Source of the DNA: Candidatus Frackibacter sp. WG13
Lineage (GTDB): Bacteria > Bacillota > Halanaerobiia > Halobacteroidales > Acetohalobiaceae
Assembly (NCBI RefSeq): GCF_900114655.1
Contig: NZ_FOTT01000001.1
Span: 68,973 to 132,972 of the forward strand
Length of the DNA: 64,000 bases
Reading direction: 5' to 3'
Below the pieces are notes generated by a model. The model did no database searches. It was not told the origin of the DNA and saw only the letters and a program-made list of their open reading frames with translations. Below, piece by piece: positions 34,611 to 44,545 of this stretch. Each line of letters begins with the position of its first letter. The first letter of the stretch is position 1. Both the position numbers and the translations under genes were made by a program.

Positions 34611-35498
34611 TTATCTCTTACCTTTTTCAAATGGTTCCCCAATAGCTGTAGGAGGAGTCGATTTTCCTATAACTCCTGCTAAAGCAATAATTGTAAAGAT
34701 ATATGGAATCATCTGCACGAATTCAGTAGGAATTCCCAACCCTTGTAATCTAATCTGTACCGCTTGTGAAAATCCAAATAATAGACTAGCTCCTAAAGCA
34801 CCAAATGGAGTCCACTTACCAAAAATCATTGCCGCCAAAGCAATAAATCCACGCCCCGCTGTCATCCCTTCACGAAAACTATCTAATACACCTAAAGATA
34901 GATGAGCCCCTGCCAAACCTGCTAAAATTCCACTAATACCTACACATATATATCTAATCTTTTCTACATCAATCCCTACCGAATCAGCAGCATGAGGATG
35001 TTCCCCAACTGACCTAACTCGCAGCCCAAAAGGTGTCTTAAATAGAACATAATGGGCAATAAATACTACTAATAAACCAATATAGACTGTTGGCTTGAAA
35101 GGACCCCAGTAAGGCAAAGCATTTACAGACTCAGAGGTACCTGACGTATTAAAGATAATATTCAACATAAATACCGTTCCACCAGCCGCTAACATATTGA
35201 TCGCTACACCACTTACTACCTGATCAGCATGGTACTTAATACTAACTACAGCATGGATCATAGCGAAGAGACCACCAAAGACTAACGCCCCTAATAATCC
35301 TAACCAAGGAATACCTGTAAAATAACTAACAACTACCGCTATAAAGGCTCCCGCTAACATTAACCCTTCTAAAGCAATATTAATAATTCCTGAACGCTCA
35401 GAATAAAGCCCTCCTATAGCTGCAATAGCCAAAGGTGTAGCCATTCGCAAAGTTGAACTTAAAGTCTCTAAACTAAATATTTGTGTCAAAATCTCCAT
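34611..35498 (-). CDS. ABC transporter permease, BMP/nucleoside type (second permease)
   Basis: 295 aa, eight or so helices. 'ERSGIINIALEGLMLAGAFIAVV' and 'YHADQVVSGVAINMLAAGGT' are typical of the NupQ/YufQ-like permease paired with BMP binding proteins. 'VGEHPHAADSVGIDVEKIRY' is the EAA-like loop contacting the ATPase. It overlaps the first permease stop by one nt (TAATG) and is the last gene of the operon. Confidence 0.92.
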   Translation of the reverse strand: MEILTQIFSLETLSSTLRMATPLAIAAIGGLYSERSGIINIALEGLMLAGAFIAVVVSYFTGIPWLGLLGALVFGGLFAMIHAVVSIKYHADQVVSGVAINMLAAGGTVFMLNIIFNTSGTSESVNALPYWGPFKPTVYIGLLVVFIAHYVLFKTPFGLRVRSVGEHPHAADSVGIDVEKIRYICVGISGILAGLAGAHLSLGVLDSFREGMTAGRGFIALAAMIFGKWTPFGALGASLLFGFSQAVQIRLQGLGIPTEFVQMIPYIFTIIALAGVIGKSTPPTAIGEPFEKGKR

Positions 35499-36562
35499 TA
35501 AGCTACACCTCCTTCACTCTTATTAGGAATAAATTGTCTAAAGATTAAATCAGCAGCTACAAAGAAGATAATAATAGCTTGAATAATATTTACCAAATCA
35601 ATCGGCACTCCAGCTGCCATATTCATAAAAGTTCTACCATTAGACAAAGCTCCAAATAAGATTCCTGCTAATAAGATTCCAAATGGATGATTCCTTCCTA
35701 ATAGAGCAACTGCAATCCCAGTAAATCCATAACCTGGTGAAAACCCCTGAATATAATAGTGATATAAACCTAAAGTTCTTTCAGCTCCTCCTAAACCAGC
35801 TAAAGCACCACTGATTAACATTGCTAAAATAATATTTTTAGGAGCACTAATACCTCCGTATTCCGCTGCATCAGGATTAATTCCAACTGCTCTAATTTCA
35901 TAACCAATAGTCGTCTTCCAAAGTAAATAATAAATAAATAATAAGACTAATAAAGCTAATATAAATCCTAAATTCATATATGACCTAATATCTAAAATAT
36001 TTGAAAATCTCCATAAATAAGCACTTGCCTCGATTGGCGGTGTCTTTATCTCTCCTGGATTGGCTAGCACTTTCAAACTCAAATATGCAACCATAGCATA
36101 AGCAATATAATTCATCATAATAGTTGTAATCACTTCGTGCACACCTAAAAATGCCTTTAAAACAGCAGGAATAGCAATCCAAATGGCTCCAGCTATTGCT
36201 GCTGCTAACACAGCTAATGGCACATGTACAACTACCGATAAACCATCAAAAGTTCCTACCCAAGCTGCTGCTAAACCGCCAACTAATAACTGACCTTCGC
36301 CTCCAATATTGAATAGACCACAACGAAAAGCAAAAGCAACTGCTAAACCAGTAAAAATTAATGGAGTTGCTGCTAATAATGTATCTGCAAAACGATTCAA
36401 GTTACCAAAAGCCCCTTGTAACAGTGCCGCATAAGTTTCAATAGGATCATACCCAAAGGTATATACAATAATTGCACCAATAATAAATGAAAATATAATT
36501 GCTAAAAGTGGAATTAATAATTCAATTGCTAATTCTTTAATATCAATCTTATCAACTCCCAT
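35498..36562 (-). CDS. ABC transporter permease, BMP/nucleoside type (first permease)
   Basis: 354 aa with about ten hydrophobic segments. 'LAVAFAFRCGLFNIGGEGQLLVGGLAAAWVG' and 'AVGINPDAAEYGGISAPKNI' match the NupP/YufP-like permease. Its start overlaps the ATPase stop by 11 nt, showing translational coupling. Forms a heterodimeric channel with the 34611 product; the substrate is probably a purine nucleoside (family inference). Confidence 0.92.
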   Translation of the reverse strand: MGVDKIDIKELAIELLIPLLAIIFSFIIGAIIVYTFGYDPIETYAALLQGAFGNLNRFADTLLAATPLIFTGLAVAFAFRCGLFNIGGEGQLLVGGLAAAWVGTFDGLSVVVHVPLAVLAAAIAGAIWIAIPAVLKAFLGVHEVITTIMMNYIAYAMVAYLSLKVLANPGEIKTPPIEASAYLWRFSNILDIRSYMNLGFILALLVLLFIYYLLWKTTIGYEIRAVGINPDAAEYGGISAPKNIILAMLISGALAGLGGAERTLGLYHYYIQGFSPGYGFTGIAVALLGRNHPFGILLAGILFGALSNGRTFMNMAAGVPIDLVNIIQAIIIFFVAADLIFRQFIPNKSEGGVA

Positions 36563-38084
36563 TAGCTATCCCTCCTTCTAAACTACCACCAGCCATTAAA
36601 ATTCCTAACTTCTCTTCTGTCGCCTCTGCAGCATCTACTATGTCAACAATTTCACCTTCATACATAACTGCAATCCGATCACTCAATGAAATTACTTCCG
36701 GTAGCTCAGCTGAAACTAACAGAACTGCCTTCCCTTCATCGCGCTGTTCTAAGATTCGTCGATGAATAAATTCAATAGCACCTACATCTACTCCACGAGT
36801 CGGCTGGGAGGCAATTAAGAATTCAGGGCCTAAATCAAACTCTCGTGCTACAATAATCTTTTGCTGATTTCCTCCGGATAAAGAACGTGCTAGTGCTTCC
36901 TTATTTTGAGGTCGAATATCATACTCTGGAATCAAACGATTAGCATGCTCAGCCAAGTTATTAAAGTTTAAATTAATCCCTTTAGCAAATGGCTCACGAT
37001 AATGATAACCCAAAACTAAATTATCTTCGACTGTATAGTCTAAAACCAAGCCATGCTTATGTCTATCCTCGGGAATGTGAGCTACTTTGGCTTCTTTAAT
37101 TTTCCTAGCTGAATGATTATAAAGTGAATCACCATGTAAATTATACTCACCAGCAGTAGCCTCTCTTAATCCAGTCAAGACCTCAACCAACTCAGTCTGT
37201 CCATTTCCTTCCACTCCAGCAATACCTAAAATCTCACCAGCCCTAATTTGAAAAGAGACTGAATTTAACGCCTCCATCCCTCGGTCATTGAAGGCACTCA
37301 AATTTGAAACTTCTACTAATACTTCACCAAAATCAGCTTCTTCTTTTTCTACCTCTAATAGAACTTCACGTCCAACCATCATCCTAGCTAATTCTTTTTG
37401 ATTAGTCTCTGAAGTTGTAACAGTTCCTATTCCTTTCCCTTTACGTAAAACAGTAATCCGATCCGAAATTCGTAAGACTTCCTTTAATTTATGAGTAATA
37501 AATATAATTGACTTTCCTTGTTCAGTTAGAGACTCCATGATTTGATATAACCCCTCTACTTCTTGCGGGGTTAAAACAGCCGTTGGTTCATCTAAAATTA
37601 ATACCTCTGCTCCACGATAAAGAGCTTTTAAAATTTCTACTCTTTGCTGCATTCCAACCGGAATATCCTTAACTTTAGCTGTAGCATCAACTTGTAATCC
37701 AAATTTATTAGCCAGTTCGTTAACTTTAGCAATAGCCTTTTCAATATCTATTTTCAATCCTCGTTTTGGTTCAGAACCTAAAATAATATTTTCTGCCACT
37801 GTCAATGTTGGTACTAACATAAAATGCTGATGAACCATACCAATTCCTAATTCAATGGCATCTTGAGGCCCATCAATATCTAATTTTTGACCTTTATAAA
37901 ATATTTCTCCTTCCTCAGGAGTATACATACCAAAAAGTACACTCATTAGTGTTGATTTGCCAGCACCATTTTCACCAATCAAAGCATGAATTTCTCCTTG
38001 GTATAAATCTAAGTTAACGTTATCATTAGCTAATACTCCTGGAAATCGCTTAGTAATAGCTTTCATTTCTAAGATCGGCTCCAA
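36552..38084 (-). CDS. ABC transporter ATP-binding protein, double-domain nucleoside/sugar type
   Basis: 510 aa, two fused nucleotide-binding domains. The first is canonical: 'IGENGAGKSTLMSVLFG' (Walker A), 'PVGMQQRVEILKAL' (degenerate signature), 'LILDEPTAVLTPQE' (Walker B). The second has 'IAGVEGNGQTELVEVL' (altered Walker A lacking GKS/T) and 'LSGGNQQKIIVAREF' (good signature). This asymmetry is normal for CUT2/BMP-type ATPases (RbsA, NupO). Starts ATG 38084; a hairpin lies in the 76-nt gap after the binding-protein gene. Confidence 0.94.
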   Translation of the reverse strand: MEPILEMKAITKRFPGVLANDNVNLDLYQGEIHALIGENGAGKSTLMSVLFGMYTPEEGEIFYKGQKLDIDGPQDAIELGIGMVHQHFMLVPTLTVAENIILGSEPKRGLKIDIEKAIAKVNELANKFGLQVDATAKVKDIPVGMQQRVEILKALYRGAEVLILDEPTAVLTPQEVEGLYQIMESLTEQGKSIIFITHKLKEVLRISDRITVLRKGKGIGTVTTSETNQKELARMMVGREVLLEVEKEEADFGEVLVEVSNLSAFNDRGMEALNSVSFQIRAGEILGIAGVEGNGQTELVEVLTGLREATAGEYNLHGDSLYNHSARKIKEAKVAHIPEDRHKHGLVLDYTVEDNLVLGYHYREPFAKGINLNFNNLAEHANRLIPEYDIRPQNKEALARSLSGGNQQKIIVAREFDLGPEFLIASQPTRGVDVGAIEFIHRRILEQRDEGKAVLLVSAELPEVISLSDRIAVMYEGEIVDIVDAAEATEEKLGILMAGGSLEGGIANGS

Positions 38085-38114
38085 TTGATTGCCACCTCCT
38101 ATTAGTCATTATTA

Positions 38115-38150
38115 AGAGTAGTTATCAGCTATCTCACTGATAACTACTCT
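38115..38150 (-). other. Intercistronic hairpin between the binding protein and ATPase genes
   Basis: AGAGTAGTTATCAG pairs with CTGATAACTACTCT (14 bp, 8-nt loop). It lacks a T tract. In binding-protein operons such hairpins protect the upstream message and lower downstream expression; that is inferred here. Confidence 0.65.
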
Positions 38151-38160
38151 ATTAATTTAT

Positions 38161-39318
38161 CTATTCTCCTTGTTGTTCTAAATAATTAGGTACTTTAATT
38201 TCTCCAGCAATAATCTTCTCTTTAATATCTTTTACCTTTTGCTTAACCTCTTCTGGAATTCTATTCTTCATTTCCTTAATAGTCTGGACATCTTCTGCAG
38301 TAATATCACCTAACTCCTTAGCAGTCTTTACTGTAGGACCAACACCAGTTAAAGGAGTTAAGCCTACCCCATTCTCTTTTAGACCAAATTCTTGAACTCC
38401 AGATTCAAAATTATCATTTTTAACAGCTTTAACTGTTTGATAAACTGCATTATCAACTCGCTTTAACATACTAGTTAAAACAAATCCTGGCTGTACCCAA
38501 TCTTGATCTGAATCGACACCAATTGCATACTTACCTTGTTTAGCAGCAGCTTTAAATAATCCCCCACCAGTACCACCAGAAGCATGATAAATTATATCTG
38601 CTCCAGCATTATATTGAGATAAAGCAATTTCTTTCCCTTTAGCTGGGTTATTAAAAGCATCCGGTGAAGTCCCAGCATAAGCGACTTTAACCTTTACATT
38701 AATTCCTTCTTGCTCATTGATATAGTCTACTCCAGATGTATATCCTAATTCAAATTTATGGATTAAAGGCATATTCATGCCGCCTAAAAACCCTACTACT
38801 TTTTCTTCATTAATTCCTTTAACCTCATCATGAGTAGTTAATAAAGCAGATAAAGCACCTGCTAAGAATGAACCTTGATGCTCTTTAAAAGTTAAAGAAA
38901 CAACATTGTCTCTTTCTACCACACTATCAATTAAAGCAAACTTAGTATCTGGGAATTCTTTAGAAACTTTATCAACTGCATCTTGCTGCATAAACCCTAC
39001 ACCAATTACTAAATCATAACCATTTTGGGCTAAAAATCTTAATCCTTTTTCAGCAGCTGAAACTTGTTTTGGCTCAATATACTTATATTCAATATCAAAA
39101 TCCTCTTTAGCTCTTTCTAAACCTCTAATAGCTGAATCATTAAATGACTTATCTCCTTTACCACCACTAGATAAGACAATACCAACTTTTAAACTTTCTT
39201 TTTGGTCTTCCTGAGTTCCTTGTTGATCCTGATTATTTCCACCACCACAGCCGGCTACTAATAGTCCTACCAGCAAAATAGCTACTAATACAACTGTCTT
39301 TCGATTAAATTTTAACAT
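38161..39318 (-). CDS. BMP-family substrate-binding lipoprotein
   Basis: 385 aa. Signal peptide 'VLVAILLVGLLVAGC' ends at a lipobox (VAGC), so the protein is lipid-anchored. The mature part is the basic-membrane-protein fold: 'KVGIVLSSGGKGDKSFNDSAIRGLERA' (ligand-binding Asp/Phe), 'GFMQQDAVDKVSKEFPDTKFALIDS', 'AIGVDSDQDW'. Members bind purine nucleosides (PnrA/TmpC, NupN). Longest-range partner is the GntR gene just upstream (83-nt gap). Start ATG 39318, 9 nt after GGAGG. First structural gene of the operon. Confidence 0.93.
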   Translation of the reverse strand: MLKFNRKTVVLVAILLVGLLVAGCGGGNNQDQQGTQEDQKESLKVGIVLSSGGKGDKSFNDSAIRGLERAKEDFDIEYKYIEPKQVSAAEKGLRFLAQNGYDLVIGVGFMQQDAVDKVSKEFPDTKFALIDSVVERDNVVSLTFKEHQGSFLAGALSALLTTHDEVKGINEEKVVGFLGGMNMPLIHKFELGYTSGVDYINEQEGINVKVKVAYAGTSPDAFNNPAKGKEIALSQYNAGADIIYHASGGTGGGLFKAAAKQGKYAIGVDSDQDWVQPGFVLTSMLKRVDNAVYQTVKAVKNDNFESGVQEFGLKENGVGLTPLTGVGPTVKTAKELGDITAEDVQTIKEMKNRIPEEVKQKVKDIKEKIIAGEIKVPNYLEQQGE

Positions 39319-39401
39319 TAAATTACCTCCTTGATTTTAAGGTTTAATTAATTTAATCCCTCTTATTAATCTTTACTACTTACTAAGTATTAATTCACCT
39401 C

Positions 39402-40136
39402 CTATCTTCTTTGTCTAATCACTTGAAACTTAAACTTATCACTTCTAAAGTAAAGTTTAGAATAGAGAATTGGATTTTCATTATCATAATGCATCTGTTT
39501 TAAAAGTAAAAACGGTACTCTAGTATCAATATCTAAAAATTTAGTCACCTCACGATCAGTAGTAATTGGACTGATATCTGCTATAGCGTGAGTAATATAA
39601 ACATTACATTTATTTTCAAGCAAATCAAAGAGTGATCCATAAAAATCTTCATCATCAACTAACTCATTTAGTACATCTTTTAATAAATAATCATTACAGA
39701 AAGCAACTGGTTCACCATCAGCAGTTCTAATTCGTTGGATATTAAGCAATAGATCACCTTCATTAACTCCAAACTTCTCAGCTAATTCTGTATCTGCCTT
39801 TACTTGCTTTTTTTCCAAACAAGTAGTTCCTGCTTCTAACCCTAACTCTTCTATCATCTCTGTCAAACTTGACAATTCCTCAATTCCACTTTCAAATAAT
39901 GGAGTATTATCCTTAACAAAAGTTCCTACTCCTTGTCTCCGATTCACTCGACCTTCTTCTTCTAAAACTCTTAATGCCTCGCGTAGAGTAGCTCTACTAA
40001 CTCCAAAACTTTCTGATAATTTTGCTTCTGAAGGTAACTGATCCCCGGACTGATAAGTACCATCTTCAATTAATTCTTCAAGCTTATTCTTAACTAATAT
40101 ATATAGTGGTCTAGAATCCTGTTTGATTAAACTCAT
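39402..40136 (-). CDS. GntR/HutC-family transcriptional regulator
   Basis: 244 aa. Winged helix 'KNKLEELIEDGTYQSGDQLPSEAKLSESFGVSRATLREALRVLEEEGRV' and 'RRQGVGTFV' precede a UTRA effector domain ('LEKKQVKADTELAEKFGVNEGDLLLNIQRIRTADGEPVAF'). It is first in the operon with the BMP transporter and should sense the imported ligand or a product. A palindrome just below its own promoter (40241-40262) is the likely operator, implying autoregulation. Start ATG 40136 after GGAGGGAGAAG. Confidence 0.93.
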   Translation of the reverse strand: MSLIKQDSRPLYILVKNKLEELIEDGTYQSGDQLPSEAKLSESFGVSRATLREALRVLEEEGRVNRRQGVGTFVKDNTPLFESGIEELSSLTEMIEELGLEAGTTCLEKKQVKADTELAEKFGVNEGDLLLNIQRIRTADGEPVAFCNDYLLKDVLNELVDDEDFYGSLFDLLENKCNVYITHAIADISPITTDREVTKFLDIDTRVPFLLLKQMHYDNENPILYSKLYFRSDKFKFQVIRQRR

Positions 40137-40240
40137 TCTTCTCCCTCCTGACTGATTAAATAAATATTATTAATCATAGCAATTATTCTAAAACTTATTA
40201 TTTAAACTTAATAAATTTTCAAACAAATTAAAATTCGTAT

Positions 40241-40307
40241 AGTCGTCTAACATCTGACGACTAACTTTATGATAGCAAATGACAATTTATTTGTCAAGGT
40301 TTGTCAA
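40241..40307 (-). promoter_or_regulatory. GntR operon promoter and operator
   Basis: Minus strand TTGACA (40297-40292), 17-nt spacer, TATCAT (40274-40269). The palindrome AGTCGTC-N8-GACGACT (40241-40262) lies just past the -10, at the transcription start, and resembles elongated HutC/DasR-type operators. A second TTGACA at 40307-40302 and ATTTATTTG/CAAATAAAT arms surround the -35. Confidence 0.72.
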
Positions 40308-40313
40308 ATAAAT

Positions 40314-40350
40314 AATGGTGAATTATCGTGATTTTTCACGAAATCCACCA
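40314..40350 (-). terminator. Terminator-like hairpin of the Rossmann-chemoreceptor gene
   Basis: AATGGTG/CACCATT with an inner TCGTGA/TCACGA helix, followed on the minus strand by ATTTATTT. It separates this gene from the GntR promoter. Confidence 0.65.
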
Positions 40351-40356
40351 TTAAAA

Positions 40357-41043
40357 TCAATCTTCTAATTCTAAACTCTGTTTTTGTAAATTATTAACAG
40401 CATCTGTAATATTTTCATTTAGATTAATAATATTTTGATTTACCTCTTGAATATTACTAACTAAGCCACTAGACTTCCCAGCCAAATCTTTTACTGCCCC
40501 AGCTACTACTGAAAATCCTTTACCTGATTCTCCAGCATGGGCTGCTTCAATAGAAGCATTAATAGCCAGCATATTTAGATCACTAGTTACTTTTTCGATT
40601 TCAATTACTGATTGTTTTACATCCTGTGAATTATCCCTAATCGCATCATGCACCTCAGTCAAATGATTAGTTACTGTTCCTAATAAGTTCTGTTGGGACT
40701 CTTTATAATCCTCAATAATATTGAATAGTAAAAATGAAGCATGACCAGCAATTACATCTACATCCTCCATCTTATTATCATTAACCTTCTTTAGTACATC
40801 TTTAGAGCCTGTAACTTCTATAATTAAATCAATTTGCTTATCATTAAGTATATCCATTATTTCAGTAGTAGTTTTAAGTCCCTCTTTTTTAGCCAAGACC
40901 ATCGCTGGAGCATTCACATCTATATCAGCAACATATTTAATGTTAATTGAATCCATCTTTAAAAATATTTCTAGTAAATTAGACCCCCCCGTTCCTCCAC
41001 CAATAATTCCAACATTAATTTCTTCCGCAAATTTTGTGTTCAA
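40357..41043 (-). CDS. Soluble Rossmann-fold protein fused to a short chemoreceptor signalling hairpin
   Basis: 228 aa, no membrane segment. Residues 8-120 form an NAD(P)-binding fold: 'VGIIGGGTGGSNLLEIF', strand 2 ending in an acidic pair ('KYVADIDVNAPAMVLAKKEG'), 'DLIIEVTGSKDV' and 'DVIAGHASF'. After a helical arm, residues 160-200 match the methyl-accepting chemotaxis protein tip: 'NMLAINASIEAAHAGESGKGFSVVAGAVKDLA'. The two coiled-coil arms are only about 40 and 30 residues. TTG start 41043 after GAGGAGG. It should couple a dinucleotide or redox signal to CheA/CheW (inference). No chemotaxis genes are nearby. Confidence 0.82.
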   Translation of the reverse strand: MNTKFAEEINVGIIGGGTGGSNLLEIFLKMDSINIKYVADIDVNAPAMVLAKKEGLKTTTEIMDILNDKQIDLIIEVTGSKDVLKKVNDNKMEDVDVIAGHASFLLFNIIEDYKESQQNLLGTVTNHLTEVHDAIRDNSQDVKQSVIEIEKVTSDLNMLAINASIEAAHAGESGKGFSVVAGAVKDLAGKSSGLVSNIQEVNQNIINLNENITDAVNNLQKQSLELED

Positions 41044-41116
41044 ATCGCTAACGCCTCCTCATTTCTACTTTAAACTATATAATGTGCGCTTATACTTCAA
41101 TTTCTATATAAATAGC

Positions 41117-43372
41117 TTATCCTCCTTCACCATTAAATAATTCTTTTAAGTCATCTTCATCAATCAATACTTCTCTTGGTTTACTACCACGATGTTCACC
41201 TACAATACCTTCTTCCTCCATAGTATCTATCAATCTAGCTGCTCTAGTATACCCGATTCTTAACCGTCTTTGTAGCATAGAAATTGAGGCTCTCTTATCA
41301 ACTACTAATTTTACTGCTTCTTCATATAGTTCATCTTTATCTTCAGTTTCGATTGTAATCTCTTTATCCTTAATCTTTTCTAATTTTTCTGCGTATTCAG
41401 GATTCTCTTGTTCCTTTACATACTTAACTAAATCTTTTACTTCACTTTCAGAAATGAAAGCTCCTTGAATTCTAGTTGCTTTCTGTGACCCAACTGGTGA
41501 AAATAACATATCACCTTTTCCTAATAACTTTTCAGCACCACCTGTATCTAAGATTGTTCGTGAGTCAGTCTGAGACGAAACAGCAAATGAAATTCTACTA
41601 GGAATATTAGCCTTAATCACTCCTGTAATAACGTCTACAGATGGACGCTGAGTAGCTATGATTAAATGGATACCTGCCGCTCGAGCCATCTGAGCCAAAC
41701 GACAGATAGCATCCTCTACTTCATTAGCAGCTACCATCATCAGGTCAGATAACTCATCAATTACTACTACTATATATGGTAACTTCTTAGTTTCTTCTTC
41801 AGCTGAAAACTGCTGATTATAACTTTTAATTCCTTTCGCTCCGTTAGAAGCAAAAAGCTCATACCGATTTTCCATCTCTTCTACTACCCACTTCAAAGCA
41901 GCAGCTGCTTTTCTAGCATCAGTTACTACCGGTGCAATTAGATGTGGAATCTTATTATATATAGCTAGCTCTACCATCTTAGGATCAATTAACATCATCT
42001 TTATCTCTTCTGGACTACCTTTATATAATAGGCTACTGATAATACTATTAATACATACACTCTTACCAGAACCAGTAGCCCCAGCCACTAAAAGGTGGGG
42101 CATAGCTGAAAGATCAGCTACGATCGACTTACCAGCTATATCTTTTCCTAAACCTACACTTAATTTAGAACTAGATTCCGTAAATTCAGATGATTCCAAG
42201 ATTTCTCGTAAATGAACCATAACTTGTTCTTGGTTTGGTACTTCAATCCCTACAGCGGCTTTACCAGGAATTGGTGCCTCAATTCTAACATCTGAAGCAG
42301 CCAATGATAGAGCAATATCATTAGATAGATTAGATATCTTACTTACTTTTACGCCTGGAGCCGGATGAATCTCATATCTCGTAATCGTGGGTCCATAATT
42401 AACATCTACTACTTCAGCCTCTACTCCAAAGCTACTTAATGTTTCCTCTAAAACTTGGCTATTAGCTTGATTAACCTCAGAACTATCTACATTCTCTATC
42501 GGTTGTAAGAGGGATAATGGAGGCAAATTATATCCATCATCAGTCTGTTCAGATACTTCATTAAAATTACCCTCTCTTATCTGTTCTTCATTTTTAGTTT
42601 CCTGCTTCTTAGCATCTTCTTCTTTATCTTTAACTTCACTACTTTTCATCTTATTATTCTCACTATTTGGATTTGAAACAGAAATACTCTTCTTTAATTT
42701 GTTCTTTGACTGCTGCTTATTCTTTTTTAATTCTTCCTGTAAATCTAATTCCTCCTCAATTTCTTTCTTTACTTTTCGTTTCTCTTTTTTTCGTTGTTCT
42801 CTAAGTTGAGTCCATCTTGCTTGTATCTTATTAAACTTTACCTTAAGTTTGTCTACCATTGATTTAATATAATCTCTTATTTGACTTATAATATTAGCCA
42901 AAAACAGATTAGCCGCTAATAAAAACCCAATTAAACCTAAAGCACCTAAGACAATATAAGTTCCAACTTCCTCTAAACCTTGTCTCAATATGTATAAAAG
43001 CAGTGCTCCTACTATTCCACCACCTTTACCTTCTAAAGCAAACTTAAACTCCGTTCCTGGCTTTACATCTAAATGTAAAATAGTTATAACCACTACAAAC
43101 ATTATAATTAATCCTATAACTCTTACTGTAACTTCAATTCTTTCAGATTTAATTAGATTAATTCCATATAACAAAAATAAAAAAGGTAAAATATAAGCTC
43201 CTCTCCCAATGATGACCTTAAATCCTCTAGTTAAAATCTCCCCTACTACTCCAGTAGCTTGGAAATATAGGCTCACTCCTAATAAAATAGCTATTACAAT
43301 TAAGAATATACCTAATAATTCATCATTGCGTTCTTCATATATTTTAATTAATGCTGATTTCAATTTTATCAC
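41117..43372 (-). CDS. spoIIIE: DNA translocase FtsK/SpoIIIE
   Basis: 751 aa (748 if begun at TTG 43363; both follow the GGAGATGAGGTG region). Four N-terminal membrane helices (within about residues 15-190), a charged Lys/Glu linker, then the motor: '[12 protein letters not shown]', '[22 protein letters not shown]' (Walker A), '[17 protein letters not shown]' (Walker B) and the C-terminal gamma winged helix '[29 protein letters not shown]'. It pumps chromosome into the forespore or across the division septum. It stands in the ylzJ-tepA-rnjB neighbourhood as in Bacillus, so the symbol spoIIIE is preferred. Confidence 0.93.
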   Translation of the reverse strand: MIKLKSALIKIYEERNDELLGIFLIVIAILLGVSLYFQATGVVGEILTRGFKVIIGRGAYILPFLFLLYGINLIKSERIEVTVRVIGLIIMFVVVITILHLDVKPGTEFKFALEGKGGGIVGALLLYILRQGLEEVGTYIVLGALGLIGFLLAANLFLANIISQIRDYIKSMVDKLKVKFNKIQARWTQLREQRKKEKRKVKKEIEEELDLQEELKKNKQQSKNKLKKSISVSNPNSENNKMKSSEVKDKEEDAKKQETKNEEQIREGNFNEVSEQTDDGYNLPPLSLLQPIENVDSSEVNQANSQVLEETLSSFGVEAEVVDVNYGPTITRYEIHPAPGVKVSKISNLSNDIALSLAASDVRIEAPIPGKAAVGIEVPNQEQVMVHLREILESSEFTESSSKLSVGLGKDIAGKSIVADLSAMPHLLVAGATGSGKSVCINSIISSLLYKGSPEEIKMMLIDPKMVELAIYNKIPHLIAPVVTDARKAAAALKWVVEEMENRYELFASNGAKGIKSYNQQFSAEEETKKLPYIVVVIDELSDLMMVAANEVEDAICRLAQMARAAGIHLIIATQRPSVDVITGVIKANIPSRISFAVSSQTDSRTILDTGGAEKLLGKGDMLFSPVGSQKATRIQGAFISESEVKDLVKYVKEQENPEYAEKLEKIKDKEITIETEDKDELYEEAVKLVVDKRASISMLQRRLRIGYTRAARLIDTMEEEGIVGEHRGSKPREVLIDEDDLKELFNGEGG

Positions 43373-43423
43373 CTCATCTCCTGTATTCGATATCACAATC
43401 AAATAATCCTGCTTTTCACAAAT

Positions 43424-43459
43424 CAAGTAAAAAAAGAATGCACCATTAAAGATGCATTC
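43424..43459 (-). terminator. Terminator of the Na/Pi symporter gene
   Basis: GAATGCA (43436-43442) pairs with TGCATTC (43453-43459); the minus strand follows with TTTTTTTAC. It separates the symporter from spoIIIE. Confidence 0.85.
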
Positions 43460-43522
43460 ATAAAATAAATAATCCTCAACCACCTAATAATTGAAGTATC
43501 ATCCCTAGCAACAAATTTCTTT

Positions 43523-44470
43523 TTAGGATAACCTTCTTATTAGTTGAGCAAATTTATCAAAAATTAAATAGAATAAAAAAGCATTTATTATATTAAAAAT
43601 TGTGTGCCCATTGGCTATTTGACGCACTAAGTTATGACTCGTTAAATGAATCATATTGGAATAAAGAGACACAAAAGGTAAAAAGATTAATGCTCCGCCC
43701 AAATTAAAGATAATATGTCCTTGAGCCACTAGTTTTGCTGTCTTTGTACCATTAATAGCAGCGATTACGGCTGTAATACAAGTGCCTATATTACTTCCTA
43801 ATAATAATAAGATTGCTGTAGATAAGTTAACCAAATTCTGCCTAGCTAGCGTTAAAATAACCCCAATAAAAGTACTACTACTCTGTAACATAGCAGTACC
43901 TATAATTCCACTAATAAAAGCTTTAATACTACTATGAGAAAGCTTATATATTAAGTCTAAAAATGTTTTGGTTTCTGCTAATGGTACTAAAGAATTCGTC
44001 ATTAACATTAATCCAGCAAAAATCAAACCAAAACCTCCTGCAGCCTCAGCTAAAGCTATGTACCTTTTACTTTTATTTTTATTTTTATTCTTATCCTTCT
44101 TCCCAAAAAGATAAAGTCCAAAACCCACTACAAAAAAGATCCAAAAATAATTTTCTAGACTAAAAGAAATAATCTGTCCAGTAATTGTAGTACCTATATT
44201 AGCTCCAATAACCATGCCCAAAGCCTGATTTAAACCTATTAAATTGACATTTACTAGGCTAATGACTAATACTATAGTAGCACTACTACTTTGCATCAAG
44301 ATAGTTATTATTATTCCAAGAAATATACTAGACAATTTTGTTCCGGTCAGATAGTTCAATACAAACTTATTGTGATCATTAATAGATTGGCTTAAGCCTA
44401 ACTTAACTACTTTCATACCATACACAAAGACCATTAAACCACAGAATAAATAGATAACTGTTAGGATCAT
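43523..44470 (-). CDS. Na+/phosphate cotransporter family protein (NptA-like)
   Basis: 315 aa, about eight helices in two inverted halves. Each half bears the QSSS motif: 'ILMQSSSATIVLVISLVN' and 'AMLQSSSTFIGVILTLAR', plus 'GANIGTTITGQ' and 'GSNIGTCITAVIAA'. This is the PF02690 repeat of type II Na/Pi symporters; the C-terminal PhoU-like domain seen in longer bacterial homologues is absent. Start ATG 44470. It interrupts the ylzJ-spoIIIE synteny and has its own terminator. Confidence 0.9.
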   Translation of the reverse strand: MILTVIYLFCGLMVFVYGMKVVKLGLSQSINDHNKFVLNYLTGTKLSSIFLGIIITILMQSSSATIVLVISLVNVNLIGLNQALGMVIGANIGTTITGQIISFSLENYFWIFFVVGFGLYLFGKKDKNKNKNKSKRYIALAEAAGGFGLIFAGLMLMTNSLVPLAETKTFLDLIYKLSHSSIKAFISGIIGTAMLQSSSTFIGVILTLARQNLVNLSTAILLLLGSNIGTCITAVIAAINGTKTAKLVAQGHIIFNLGGALIFLPFVSLYSNMIHLTSHNLVRQIANGHTIFNIINAFLFYLIFDKFAQLIRRLS

Positions 44471-44545
44471 TTGATTTATCTCTCCTATTTATCAATCTAT
44501 TAAATATATATGTTAGGAAATGATTAATAAATCATTATTATAAAA

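Noticed and set aside
34611-40136. Sugar (ribose-type) CUT2 transporter
   Set aside because: The binding protein is of the BMP/PnrA fold and the permeases are NupP/NupQ-like, so nucleoside uptake is the better reading.
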